Shown: positions 26,241-35,422 of the stretch, one piece after another
Numbering within the stretch: position 1 is the stretch's first letter
How the letters are laid out: the number at the start of each line of letters is the position of its first letter
NCBI RefSeq assembly: GCF_029525575.1
Contig: NZ_JAPDIA010000003.1
Span: 1,480,214 to 1,544,213 of the forward strand
Source: Cohnella rhizosphaerae
Lineage (GTDB): Bacteria; Bacillota; Bacilli; Paenibacillales; Paenibacillaceae
Direction: 5' to 3'
DNA length: 64,000 bases
Notes under the pieces: model-generated
Told to the model about the DNA's origin: nothing
What the model saw: only the letters and a program-made list of their open reading frames with translations
Databases searched by the model: none
Made by a program: the position numbers and the translations under genes

Positions 26241-26456
26241 TTACTTTTTAGCTAATCCCTCAAATGCTTTTAGAGCTACCTTATTCAAACCCTTAATGTT
26301 GTCGCAAACTTGTTGCAAAAAATTGTTGCTAAAGGCACGTAAACGGTCGTAAATTAGGATAAAGGAATAACAGGCATTCGGAAAATCCTTTAGTTTATGC
26401 GTTTCCTGATAATCGGGTATAATGAAAAAAGCGACAAGGACTATTCTTATATTATC
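26241..26456 (-). pseudogene. Possible C-terminal gene remnant without a start codon
   Basis: A 71-codon open frame ends at 26241 with LQQVCDNIKGLNKVALKAFE and a Lys-rich terminus. It has no ATG, GTG or TTG start and no ribosome site. It lies in the 319-bp gap between the island and the Ntdp gene. It may be the tail of a host or phage gene cut at the island junction, or chance. A TATAAT at 26418-26423 on the + strand could be the -10 of the following gene. Confidence 0.25.
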
Positions 26457-26485
26457 TTAAAAGGTTCTACGGCAGGGGGCTTGGC

Positions 26486-27082
26486 ATGGAGCGCATCGGC
26501 GGCTTAATATCTACATCTATATACGAGAGCTGTACGATCAAGAGCTTTAAGCACAACGGCTCGCTCCACCGCATGTGGCTCGAGAACTGGAAGGTGCCGG
26601 AGGGCAGGCTCCATCCCGCGCATCGGGACGCGGGCATCATGGTATACGTGAACGACCATACGCCGATTCGCGAAGCCGACGGCAAAGAATGGATCAGCCG
26701 GGTTCCGGCCGTTTCTTTTTTTCTGCCGGGCGAATGGTTTAACGTCGTGGCGCTGCTGGAGGACCGGGGCGTGCGTTATTATTGCAATGTAGCGTCTCCG
26801 CCCTATCGTTACAACAACGTGCTGACCTATATCGATTACGACTTGGACGTCGTGCTCCTGCCCGGGGGATCGGTGCTCGATCTGGACCGGGACGAATACG
26901 ACAAGCATAAGGAAGAATACCGCTACAGCGCGTCCGTTCGCGGGCAGGTGGAGGACGGGCTGCGCGCGCTGCACGAGCGCGTGGCGACGTTCGGACAGCC
27001 GTTCGGCGACGAGGAAGCCAGACGTTACTATCGCGAGTGGAGAGACAGCCCCCAGGCGAAGGAGAATGAGTCATACCCATGA
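26486..27082 (+). CDS. Nucleoside tri-/diphosphate phosphatase, Ntdp (DUF402/YgaC family)
   Basis: 198 aa, slightly longer than the usual ~176. The family pattern is complete: IKSFKHNGSLHRMW, VNDHTPIREADGKEWISRVP, PGEWFNVVALLEDRGVRYYC, NVASPPY and the metal-binding TYIDYDLDVVLLPGG, then LDRDEYDKHKEEYRYS. Homologs hydrolyse nucleoside tri- and diphosphates using divalent metals. ATG 26486 follows GGGGG. The last bases overlap the signal peptidase start (ATGA), so the two are coupled. Confidence 0.88.
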   Translation: MERIGGLISTSIYESCTIKSFKHNGSLHRMWLENWKVPEGRLHPAHRDAGIMVYVNDHTPIREADGKEWISRVPAVSFFLPGEWFNVVALLEDRGVRYYCNVASPPYRYNNVLTYIDYDLDVVLLPGGSVLDLDRDEYDKHKEEYRYSASVRGQVEDGLRALHERVATFGQPFGDEEARRYYREWRDSPQAKENESYP

Positions 27083-27663
27083 AGCAGACATCCGGCATCC
27101 CTCAGCCAGGCAGATCCCGCTCCGTCAAGCCCGAATCCGTCTGGCGTCGCGAGCTGTGGGAGTGGCTGCGCGCCCTGGGCATCGCGTTTACGATCGTCAT
27201 CCTGCTGTGGGCGTTCGTATTCAGGCTGTCGACGGTCAAGGGCGAGTCGATGGAGCCGACGCTGTACGAGCACGAATGGCTATTCGTCAACAAGGTCGCC
27301 TACGAGCTCGGTCAGCCGAAGGCGGGCGACGTCGTCATCCTGAAGGATCCGAGCGACGGTCCGGACAAGAAGAAGTTTCTCGTCAAGCGCATCATCGGCA
27401 TGCCCGGCGATACGGTCGAGGGCAAAGGCGGACAGCTGTACGTGAACGGCGAGCTGCGGGTCGAGCCCTATACCGATAGTTCCATAGAGGACGGAGATTT
27501 CGGACCGATCAAGGTCGAAGACGGGAAATACTTCATTATGGGAGACAATCGTCGTTTGGGCGCGAGCAAGGACAGCCGTACCTTCGGAGAAGTGCCGAAG
27601 TCGCTGCTGCTCGGGCGGACGGAGTTCATCATGTGGCCGATCGTACGCTGGAAGCGGCTGTAG
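27079..27663 (+). CDS. Type I signal peptidase
   Basis: 194 aa, Bacillus SipS/SipT type with one N-terminal membrane helix (ALGIAFTIVILLWAFVFRL, ~35-53). The catalytic Ser is in GESMEPTL (~55) and the Lys in VKRIIGMPGD (~102); Box E is FIMGDNRRLGASKDSR. It cleaves signal peptides on the outer membrane face; the thermolysin-type protease and the S-layer protein here are likely clients. Starts inside the Ntdp stop and is followed 22 bp later by queG. Confidence 0.93.
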   Translation: MKQTSGIPQPGRSRSVKPESVWRRELWEWLRALGIAFTIVILLWAFVFRLSTVKGESMEPTLYEHEWLFVNKVAYELGQPKAGDVVILKDPSDGPDKKKFLVKRIIGMPGDTVEGKGGQLYVNGELRVEPYTDSSIEDGDFGPIKVEDGKYFIMGDNRRLGASKDSRTFGEVPKSLLLGRTEFIMWPIVRWKRL

Positions 27664-27684
27664 CGCGAGGAGGGAGACCTGACG

Positions 27685-28916
27685 TTGGATAAACAGGGCG
27701 TCGCGGCGCCGAGCCGCAGCCCCGCCTATTGGTCGTCGTTGAAAAGGGATATGCTCGGGGCGGCGAAGTCGCTCGGCATCGACCGGATCGGCGTGACGTC
27801 GGCCGAGCCTTTCCCGGAGCTGCGGGAGAGGCTCGCCGCGCATCGGGCGCTCGGCTACGAGTCGGGCTTCGAGGAGCCGGACCTGGACAAGCGGACGCAA
27901 GCCGTCCTTGTTGTTCGAGGCGCCCCGCTCGATCGTCGCGATCGCGGTCGCCTATCCGTCGAAGCTAAAAAATCCGCCTGTCTCGGAGCCTGGCGCGCGC
28001 CGCGGTATTTTGTCCCGCTCGGCATGGGGCGAAGATTATCATCGCGTGCTCGGCAGGCGGCTCGAACGGCTGGCCGAATGGCTGGCGGAGCGGGCGCCTG
28101 AGCTCAGATGGCTGTCCATGGTCGACACCGGCGCGCTCTCCGACCGGGCGGTCGCCGAGCGCGCCGGTATCGGCTGGAGCGGCAAAAACTGCATGATCAT
28201 GAACGACGAGCTCGGCTCTTGGATGTACCTCGGCGAGATGATCACGAATTTGCCGCTGCCGCCGGACGCGCCGCTTCTGGATCAGTGCGGGGACTGCACC
28301 ATTTGCATCGATGCCTGTCCGACGGGCGCGCTGGTCGGCCCCGGGCAACTGAACGCCCAGAAGTGCATCTCCTACTTGACCCAGAGCAAAGGTCTGCTGG
28401 ACGAGGAAGCGATGGTCAAGATGGGCAATCGCCTCTACGGCTGCGACACCTGCCAGATCGTATGCCCGATCAACCGGGGCATCGATTCGCGGCATCAGGC
28501 CGAGACGCTGCCGGATCCGGAGGTCGCGAAGCCGCTGCTTCTTCCGCTGCTGCAGATGGGCAACCGCGCGTTCAAGGAGACGTTCGGCGCGAGCAGCGCC
28601 GCCTGGCGCGGACGCAAGCCGATCCAGCGCAATGCGCTGATCGGGCTCGGCAACTTCCGCGACGAGGCGTCCGCCGGCGACGTCGCCCGCGTGCTGCGCG
28701 AGGATCCGCGCTTCGAGCTGCGCGCGACGGCAGCCTGGGCGCTTGGGCGCATCCGCGGGGGAAGTCGCGCAGGCGGCTCTGGCCGAGGCGGCCGAGGCCG
28801 ACGCGGACGAGCGCGTCCGCGCGGCGGCGAGCAGGGCCCTTGCCTCGCTCGCGGAGCCGGCGCCGAAGCGGAGCGGGCGCAGGAAGGACGGAGAGAGTAC
28901 CCAAGACCGTGACTAA
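27685..28916 (+). CDS. queG: Epoxyqueuosine reductase (two one-base frameshifts)
   Basis: Restored length about 409 aa. TTG 27685 with GAGGAGGG. It reduces epoxyqueuosine to queuosine in tRNA using cobalamin and two [4Fe-4S] clusters. Seen: LGIDRIGVTSAEPF, IVAIAVAYP, GWSGKNCMIMN, the cluster motifs CGDCTICIDACPTGAL and CDTCQIVCP, and HEAT-like repeats at the C-terminus (IGLGNFRDEASAGDVARVL). Break 1 is a TT at 27908 (restores QAVLLFEAPRSIVAIAV). Break 2 is a five-G run at 28757-28761 (restores GEVAQAALAEAAEADADERV and a stop at 28914-28916). Confidence 0.92.
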
Positions 28917-29035
28917 AGACCAGGGTGAAGACGACCCTCTACCGTGCAATAGCGATAGAGAGGCACATCTTCTCGTTCCCGCCTATCGCGCAAAAAGGGT
29001 TTTCGTCCGAAACGCACTGAACCTCGCTCAATGAG

Positions 29036-29073
29036 TCCGCGACACGGTTCCCGTCGCGGATTTTCTTTTTTTT
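29036..29073 (+). terminator. Terminator downstream of queG
   Basis: TCCGCGAC...GTCGCGGA followed by TTTTCTTTTTTTT. The remaining bases 28917-29197 show nothing else. Confidence 0.85.
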
Positions 29074-29197
29074 ATTGCGGTCAAGCGCTTGCATGCCAAT
29101 CTTTATTTGCTATAACCGGCGGCCGACGGCTAATATATTCATATAGGAAGAAAATCCAGCCTATCACGTCAGGCGCATCCACGGGAGAGCATGGGAT

Positions 29198-30217
29198 ATG
29201 AAGCTGGTTGATATCGATAATCTCGAACCGGGGCAGTTGCTCGGCAGGACGCTCTTTTCGGAAAACGGCACGGTGCTTCTGTCGGCAGGCGTTCAACTGA
29301 CCGTATTCATGATCAGCACGCTCCGCAGGCTCGGGGTGCCGATGGTCTATATCTCGGAGCCCGGCGCGCCGGAGATTCAGTTGGACGAGGTGCTGTCGGA
29401 GCAAACCAAGCAGGCGGTTATCTCGCAAATGTCCGCCACCTTTAACGCGCTTCGCTCCGGCAAAGAATTCAGCGCGAGGGCGATCAGCCTGTCCGTCGAT
29501 CAACTGATGGACGACGTGCTGCGCAATCAGAACGTACTCGTTCAGCTGTCGGATATACGTACCGCGGACAACGCCTTGTATTTGCACAGCATGAACGTCT
29601 GCATGATGGCGACGATGGTCGGCGCCAACATGGGCTTCAATATGCTGCAGTTGAAGGAGCTCGCGATCGGCGCGCTGCTGCACGACATCGGCAAGCTGGG
29701 GGCGACGGGCCCGGAGGAAGGACGGACCCATCACGCCTGGCGAGGCTTCGAGCTGCTCAAGCTGAAGCGCGAATACAGCCTGCTGACCGCCCACGTCGCT
29801 TTTCAGCACCACGAGGCGCCGGACGGGAGCGGCGAGCCCCGCGGCATATCCGGCGAGGAGATCCACGCATACGCCAAGATCACCGCGGTCGCCAATATCT
29901 ACGACAATCTCGTGCACGGCGCGGGCGAGCTTCCCCGCCTGCAGCCGCACGAGGCGATCGAGCGGCTGCACGCGCTATCCGATACGACGCTCGACCGCGA
30001 GATTCTCATCGAATTTCTGAAGATCGTGTCGGTCTACCCGAACGGCGTCTCGGTGAGACTGTCCAACCGGCTGATCGGTATCGTCGTGGCTCAGCACAGA
30101 GGATTGCCCGGCCGGCCGATCGTACGCGTCATCGCCCGCGAGGGCGAATCTTCCGCAGCTCGCGAGCTGGATCTGGCGAGGCTGCCGACGCTGTTCATCG
30201 AGGCGGTCATCAATTGA
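29198..30217 (+). CDS. HD-GYP domain protein (probable c-di-GMP phosphodiesterase)
   Basis: 339 aa. The N-terminal ~100 residues (VDIDNLEPGQLLGRTLFSEN, LLSAGVQLTVFMISTLRRLG) form the beta-rich domain often placed before HD-GYP in Firmicutes. The HD-GYP part has LHSMNVCMMATMVG, the HD motif ALLHDIGKLG (~165), VAFQHHEAPDGSGEPRG (the HHE metal site; GYP replaced by GEP) and ITAVANIYDNLV. It should hydrolyse c-di-GMP or bind it. No partner gene adjacent; a GGDEF protein lies 3.4 kb downstream. Confidence 0.85.
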   Translation: MKLVDIDNLEPGQLLGRTLFSENGTVLLSAGVQLTVFMISTLRRLGVPMVYISEPGAPEIQLDEVLSEQTKQAVISQMSATFNALRSGKEFSARAISLSVDQLMDDVLRNQNVLVQLSDIRTADNALYLHSMNVCMMATMVGANMGFNMLQLKELAIGALLHDIGKLGATGPEEGRTHHAWRGFELLKLKREYSLLTAHVAFQHHEAPDGSGEPRGISGEEIHAYAKITAVANIYDNLVHGAGELPRLQPHEAIERLHALSDTTLDREILIEFLKIVSVYPNGVSVRLSNRLIGIVVAQHRGLPGRPIVRVIAREGESSAARELDLARLPTLFIEAVIN

Positions 30218-30375
30218 CTTTGCGCGCGGGCGACGGCTTAGCCGCCACGGGGGGTGCGCCGGCTGGCCGACGGGTTGATTCGCCGGCGGGGCTCATGCTA
30301 TTATAGGCTGGCTGTCCCGCAGAATCGCGCGGATCGCAGACACGCATTTATGCGTACAATTTGGAGGTAGGGCAG

Positions 30376-30606
30376 ATGAGCTTTTGGGATATTCTGATTC
30401 CGGTTCTGACGTTGATCGTCGGACTTGTGCTGGGCTTCCTCGGCGGCGTATTCTATCTGCGCAGCCAGATGACGAAGATGCAGAACAATCCGGACATGCT
30501 GGCCAAGATGGCCAAGCAGATGGGTTACAATATGAACAAGCAGCAGCTTCAGAAGGCGCAGCAGATGATGAAAAACCAGAATCAAAACGTTAAACCCCGC
30601 AGATAA
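30376..30606 (+). CDS. yneF: YneF family (UPF0154) small membrane protein
   Basis: 76 aa from ATG 30376, with GGAGGTAGGG upstream. One N-terminal membrane helix with the family motif ([20 protein letters not shown]) then [20 protein letters not shown] and a Gln/Lys-rich amphipathic tail. This matches Bacillus YneF throughout; function unknown. It is followed by folE after ~60 bp with its own ribosome site. Confidence 0.85.
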   Translation: MSFWDILIPVLTLIVGLVLGFLGGVFYLRSQMTKMQNNPDMLAKMAKQMGYNMNKQQLQKAQQMMKNQNQNVKPRR

Positions 30607-30667
30607 TCGACAAGCGGCGCGCCGGGATGAACGGGAGCGGCCGCTAAGGACGAAAGAAGGGCGTACG

Positions 30668-31262
30668 ATGGCCGGTCTGAAGGACTATCTGAATACGAAC
30701 GTTACGAACAACCGCGAACAGGTGGAGCACCATGTCCGCGAGATTCTCAAGCTGATCGGCGAAGACGTGGAGCGCGAAGGCCTGCTGGACACGCCCGCCC
30801 GCGTCACGCGCATGTACGAGGAGATTTTCGGGGGGCTATGCGATCGATCCGCGGGATGCGCTCGGCGTCACGTTCGACGAGCAGCACGAGGAGCTCGTCA
30901 TCGTCAAGGATATCGTGTATTACAGCCAATGCGAGCATCATATGGCGCCGTTCTTCGGCAAGGCCCATATTGGCTACATTCCGAGCGGCAAGATCGCGGG
31001 CCTCAGCAAGCTGGCGCGGCTGGTAGAAGCCGTCACGCGAAGGCTGCAGGTTCAGGAGCGCATCACTTCCCAGATCGCCGACATTCTGGACGACGTGCTG
31101 AAGCCGAACGGCGTCATGGTCGTCGTCGAGGGCGAGCATCTGTGCATGTGCGCGCGCGGCGTCAAAAAGTACGGGAGCAAAACCGTCACATCGGCGGTGC
31201 GTGGACAATTCCGGGGCAGCTCCGCGCTGCGCTCCGAATTTCTCTCATTGCTGAAGGAATAA
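30668..31262 (+). CDS. folE: GTP cyclohydrolase I (one-base frameshift)
   Basis: Restored length 197 aa. It converts GTP to 7,8-dihydroneopterin triphosphate, the first step of folate and of queuosine-precursor synthesis. Seen: [38 protein letters not shown] (zinc ligands Cys, His), [10 protein letters not shown] and [12 protein letters not shown] six-G run at 30830-30835 shifts the frame; removing one G gives [20 protein letters not shown]. It sits 1.8 kb from queG; both serve queuosine pathways, but they are separate transcription units. Confidence 0.93.
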
Positions 31263-31268
31263 TAAAGG

Positions 31269-31314
31269 AAGCCGCGTTGCCGGCCGCCGTTCGCGGCCGG
31301 TAACGCGGCTTCTT
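31269..31314. terminator. Bidirectional terminator between folE and a GNAT gene
   Basis: AAGCCGCGTT-CCGGCCGC...GCGGCCGG-AACGCGGCTT, then CTTTG; the genes on either side converge. Confidence 0.75.
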
Positions 31315-31336
31315 TGCGAATGCGCGGCGGGGCGCA

Positions 31337-32089
31337 TTAAGGCCGGCGCACGCGATACCAATAGTCGTAAAGCTTCTCGTATCCAAGTTTGGCGTACAGT
31401 CGCTGCGCGGGCAGGTTGCCGTCCGCGACCTGAAGGTAGCTCGTATGCGCGCCGCGCGATTGACCCCATCGCAGGATCTGTCCGACGAGACGCCCGCCGA
31501 GCCCGCGGTTCCGATAGGCGAGGGACGTCGCGATATCGAACAGGCCCAGGTAACCGTCGTCGACGACGCCGATCCCGATCGCGGCGGGAACGTCCCCGGC
31601 GCGGAGGAGGAAAAAGGCGCTGACGAGCGGACTGTTCGCCAGCAGGGCCGAAGCGGTCTCCCGCTGCTCCGGGTTGAGCGGCAGGAACGCGGCGGCGGCG
31701 GACATCCACGCTTCCGTCGGGCCGGCGTAAACGCTCAGTCCTTCCAAGGGAAGCGTAGACTGAGTCTCGCCAAGCGAGCGGACCAGTACCTGCGAGCGGT
31801 CGACCGCGGCATAGCCGTACTCGTCCAGACGGCCGTCCAGGCCGCAAGGCTCGCATAGCGGCGTAATCTTGAATATCGTCGGCAAGCCCGCGCGTCGATA
31901 CGTTTCCTCGCAGTAGCCGACCATGGCGCGAAGGTCGGCGCCGGTATCGGTCCGCAGCGGCTGCACGGAATTGGAGCGCTTCGTGTACCCCTTCGACTGC
32001 CTGAGCAGCCAGCCGTCATGCGCCGTCTGCCGCAAGGCGGGCCAGGCGTTCAGCGCTTTGGTCTCGACGATGCGGATGTCATCGCGCAC
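31337..32089 (-). CDS. GNAT family N-acetyltransferase, two-domain
   Basis: About 250 aa from the GTG at 32089, chosen because AAGGAG lies ~10 nt upstream; the frame is open to an ATG at 32140. The N-terminal half (VETKALNAWPALRQTAHDGW, SNSVQPLRTDTGADL, YGYAAVDRSQVLVRSL) matches the domain that precedes the catalytic GNAT in this subfamily. The C-terminal half has the acetyl-CoA loop LAYRNRGLGGRLVGQILRWG and YLQVADGNLPAQRLYAKLGY. Acceptor unknown. Confidence 0.85.
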   Translation of the reverse strand: MRDDIRIVETKALNAWPALRQTAHDGWLLRQSKGYTKRSNSVQPLRTDTGADLRAMVGYCEETYRRAGLPTIFKITPLCEPCGLDGRLDEYGYAAVDRSQVLVRSLGETQSTLPLEGLSVYAGPTEAWMSAAAAFLPLNPEQRETASALLANSPLVSAFFLLRAGDVPAAIGIGVVDDGYLGLFDIATSLAYRNRGLGGRLVGQILRWGQSRGAHTSYLQVADGNLPAQRLYAKLGYEKLYDYWYRVRRP

Positions 32090-32297
32090 GGCGCACGCTC
32101 CTTCCTGCGGATCGTAATTTCGGTAAGAATAAATATACATAAAAATTTATAAATATGCAAATGAATAAAGCTTACGGCACGGCAAAGCCTAACGCGGATA
32201 AGAACTGAGCTAAATCGCTCATCGCCGGTCTAAAGGAATTGGGCTATGATAGCGTTATCGCGAATTTTTTAAAAAAAGCAATCCATTGGAGGCTATC

Positions 32298-33374
32298 ATG
32301 GGAAATTCGAATAAAGTCCGCATCGGCCTGATCGGCGCGGGCAACATCGGGAACGTTCACCTTCAGGAGTTCGGCAAGCTGGCAGAGCTCTGCGAGATCG
32401 TCGCGATTACGGATACGTATTTGCCGCTGGCGGAAGCCAGGGCCCAGCAGTACGGCATCGAATCGGTCGCGCCGACGCCGCAGGCGCTCATCGAGCGGCT
32501 CGACATCGACGCGGTCATCGTAGCCGTGCCGAATCAGAGCCATGCTTCGCTCACGATCAGCGCGCTCGAGCACGGGAAGCACGTGTTGGTCGAAAAGCCG
32601 ATGGGGCTCGACTCGGCGGCCGCGAAGGATATCGTGCGCGCGCAGCAGAAGAGCGGCAAAACCGTCATGGTCGCCCATCAGATGCGCTGGGAATGGCTCC
32701 CGCAGCTCGTAAAGTCGCAGATCGATCGCGGCGAGCTGGGACATATCTACACGGCGAAGACCGGCTGGTACCGGCGCAAGGGCATCCCGGGCTGGGGCAC
32801 ATGGTTCACGCAGCACGGCCAATCCGGCGGCGGACCGCTGATCGATATCGGCGTGCATATGCTCGATCTCGCCTTTTACCTCATGGGCGAGCCGAAGCCC
32901 GTGTCCGTATACGGCTCGACGTACGCCGAGTTCGGTCCCCGCAAGAAGGGCATCGGCAGCTGGGGCAAGCCGGATTGGAACGGCATCTACGACGTCGAGG
33001 ATCTGGCGACCGCGATCATCAAGATGGAGGACGGCTCGTCGCTCACGCTCGAGGTCAGCTGGGCGGTCCACATGGACACCGACAGCACGCCGTTCGTCCA
33101 CCTGATGGGCTCGGAAGGCGGCGCCTTCCTGAAGGGCAACGAAGGCAAATTCCTCACCGAGCGCTTCGACCAGCCTGTCGACATTCCGCTCATCGCCCCG
33201 ATCGAGGACGAAGGCGCGCGCGTCAAGCTGAGCCGTCATTTCATCGATTGCGTGCTGACCGGCCAGGCGCCGATCACGTCTGCAGAGACCGGACTGCGCA
33301 GCAACCTGATCATCGACGCGATCTACGAATCGTCCCGCAGCGGCGGCGAGGTCAAACTGGACTGGTCGCTGTAA
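32298..33374 (+). CDS. Gfo/Idh/MocA family NAD(P)-dependent oxidoreductase
   Basis: 358 aa from ATG 32298 (TTGGAGG upstream). Rossmann motif IGLIGAGNIGNVHLQEF (~9-25), the conserved HVLVEKPMGLDS (EKP motif, ~98) and VAHQMRWEWLPQL. The C-terminal substrate domain has GGGPLIDIGVHMLDLAFYLM with the usual D-x-x-x-H. Members oxidise sugars, inositol or sugar derivatives. It stands alone between an opposing GNAT gene and a strong terminator, so the substrate is open. Confidence 0.9.
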   Translation: MGNSNKVRIGLIGAGNIGNVHLQEFGKLAELCEIVAITDTYLPLAEARAQQYGIESVAPTPQALIERLDIDAVIVAVPNQSHASLTISALEHGKHVLVEKPMGLDSAAAKDIVRAQQKSGKTVMVAHQMRWEWLPQLVKSQIDRGELGHIYTAKTGWYRRKGIPGWGTWFTQHGQSGGGPLIDIGVHMLDLAFYLMGEPKPVSVYGSTYAEFGPRKKGIGSWGKPDWNGIYDVEDLATAIIKMEDGSSLTLEVSWAVHMDTDSTPFVHLMGSEGGAFLKGNEGKFLTERFDQPVDIPLIAPIEDEGARVKLSRHFIDCVLTGQAPITSAETGLRSNLIIDAIYESSRSGGEVKLDWSL

Positions 33375-33415
33375 TACGCCATCCGCGCGGCAAACTTACG
33401 CTTCGCACAACTGCC

Positions 33416-33460
33416 ACAACCATGAACGGAAGCCGACGGCTTCCGCGCATGGTTGTTTTT
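33416..33460 (+). terminator. Terminator of the Gfo/Idh gene
   Basis: ACAACCATG...GGAAGCC-GAC-GGCTTCC...CATGGTTGT followed by TTTT. Confidence 0.85.
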
Positions 33461-33574
33461 ACTTCAACTATATTGATCTAGCAATGTGTGGTAGAATAAT
33501 ACGGTTAATTGGAATGTTGTCGAAAGCTGTTCCTAATAAACGCGTTCCGCCATTTTAAAGACTGGAGAACGTCC

Positions 33575-35204
33575 ATGCATAGATTAAGGTTTCGGCGGGG
33601 AAAGGGGATTCATCTTTCCGTCATCTTCACCGCCGTCGTCGTACTGTCCGTCACCCTGACGGCCGCGCTGAATACGATCGTGGGCTTCGAGGCGCAGAAG
33701 GATTCGCTGTCGACCAATACGCTCGAACTGAACCAGATCACGGCCAACGAATTGAGCGTCGCCGTGGATACGATTTTCGACTCCATGACGCAGTCCCTCA
33801 ACGCGGCGAGCGTCCACTTTTCGAACCCGGAGAACAGAGGCAGGCAGGCAGGCGCCTGGCTGGATCAGAGCAGAGGCAGCACGTCCTTTTTTTAATTCGC
33901 TCGCCCTTACGGACGAGACCGGCAAGGTCACCGCCGCGTCGCCGGACAACGGAGACCTCGTGGGGCAGGTGCTGAAGTCGAACGCCTCCAAACAGGCGCT
34001 GGCCGAGCGCAAGCCCCTCGTCTCCGAGCCGTACGTGGGCGTCACCAACCGGATGATCGTGCTCGTCAGCGAGCCGATCTTCGACAAGGACGGGACGTAT
34101 CGCGGGTTCATCAGCGGCACGCTATACCTGCACGACGACAATGTGCTGCAGAAGATACTCGGCAAGCAGGAATCGAATTTGAACGGCTCCTATTATTACG
34201 TCGTCGATCATCGGGGCAATATCATTTATCATCCGGACAAGAGCCGGATCGGGGACAACGTCGCGTCGAATCAAGCGGTCGCCGAGATCATGGAAGGCAA
34301 AGGCGGTCATATGGAGATCGTCAACACCAAGGGCATTCCTATGCTCGCCGGGTATGCCATCGTGCCGTCCGTGCAGTGGGGGATCATCTCCCAGACGCCA
34401 ACCGCTACGGTGACGGAAAGTGTCAGAGGCATCGTGGCCCGCATGGCGCTCGTGTCCATGCCGTTCATCCTGCTGCTCGCGCTGCTCGTCATCGGCGTCT
34501 CGCACCGGCTTGCCTTTCCGCTCCGCCGGCTGGCGGTGTATGCTTCACTCCTCAACAAAGGGGAAACGGAGAGGGAAAAAGTCCCCGCGCTTCGGATGCG
34601 GCATCATCTCATCTACGAAGCCAACGAGTTGAACCGGGCGGTCATCGATGCCTTCCGCGTCATGGGCGACCGGACCGAGGCGCTTTCCCTCGAGGCGCAT
34701 ACGGATGCGCTTACAGGCTTGCACAACAGACGCTTTTTCGATTCGCTGCTCGCGTCGTGGGAGCGCCAGCAGATGCCGTACGCAGTCATCCTTATGGATC
34801 TGGATCGCTTCAAGTCCGTCAACGATACGTTCGGCCATCTGAAAGGGGACGAGGTGCTGCGCTTCCTGGCCGCGCGGCTCAACGCGGACCGGCGGGACGG
34901 CGACTATGCGTGCCGATACGGCGGCGAAGAGTTCGTCCTGCTGCTTCCTTTCGGGGACAAGGAGCTCGCCTATGAGCTGGCCGAACGCATCCGCGTCGGT
35001 CTGATGGCCGAGGAATCGCCGATCGGCAGACCCGTCACGCTGTCGCTCGGCATCGCCGCCTACCCGCTGGACGGCCCGAGCGCGGCCGAGGTCGTGCACT
35101 GTGCGGACCTGGCGCTGTACCGGGCCAAGGAGGAGGGGCGGAATCGGACGGTGGTTTACATGGGGGGAGACGGCAAGCGTTTAATTATTTTTTTGGCTTT
35201 ATAA
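33575..35204 (+). CDS. Membrane diguanylate cyclase, dCache-GGDEF (frameshift)
   Basis: Restored length about 542 aa. One N-terminal membrane helix (IHLSVIFTAVVVLSVTLTAA), a long extracellular dCache-type sensor (~50-285; SGTLYLHDDNVLQKIL, YYYVVDHRGNIIYHPD), a second helix (MPFILLLALLVIGVSHRLAF), a HAMP-like linker and a C-terminal GGDEF domain. The active site is RYGGEEF, with RDGD five residues before it (the inhibitory I-site). It should make c-di-GMP in response to an external ligand. The frame breaks in a seven-T run (33887-33893); dropping one T restores TSFFNSLALTDETG. Confidence 0.9.
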
Positions 35205-35219
35205 AAACATAGGACTTTC

Positions 35220-35250
35220 GGCCTTTCGTTGACATGGCGAAAGGCCTATT
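35220..35250 (+). terminator. Probable terminator after the GGDEF gene
   Basis: GGCCTTTCG-TTGACATGG-CGAAAGGCC followed by TATTTATT. Confidence 0.55.
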
Positions 35251-35422
35251 TATTCTGCACATTTCTCTTTTTTCTGCGTGAATCTTCCAATTTTTTTTAG
35301 TGTTTTTTTAAGTGGTTTTTAATATACTGGGTGAAAAAAGGGGCTTAAGGAGGGGCGGGAAAGAAGTTCGCAAGCGGTTAAGGGCAATAAACAGACGAGT
35401 TACAGAGAGGGAGACTATTTTA

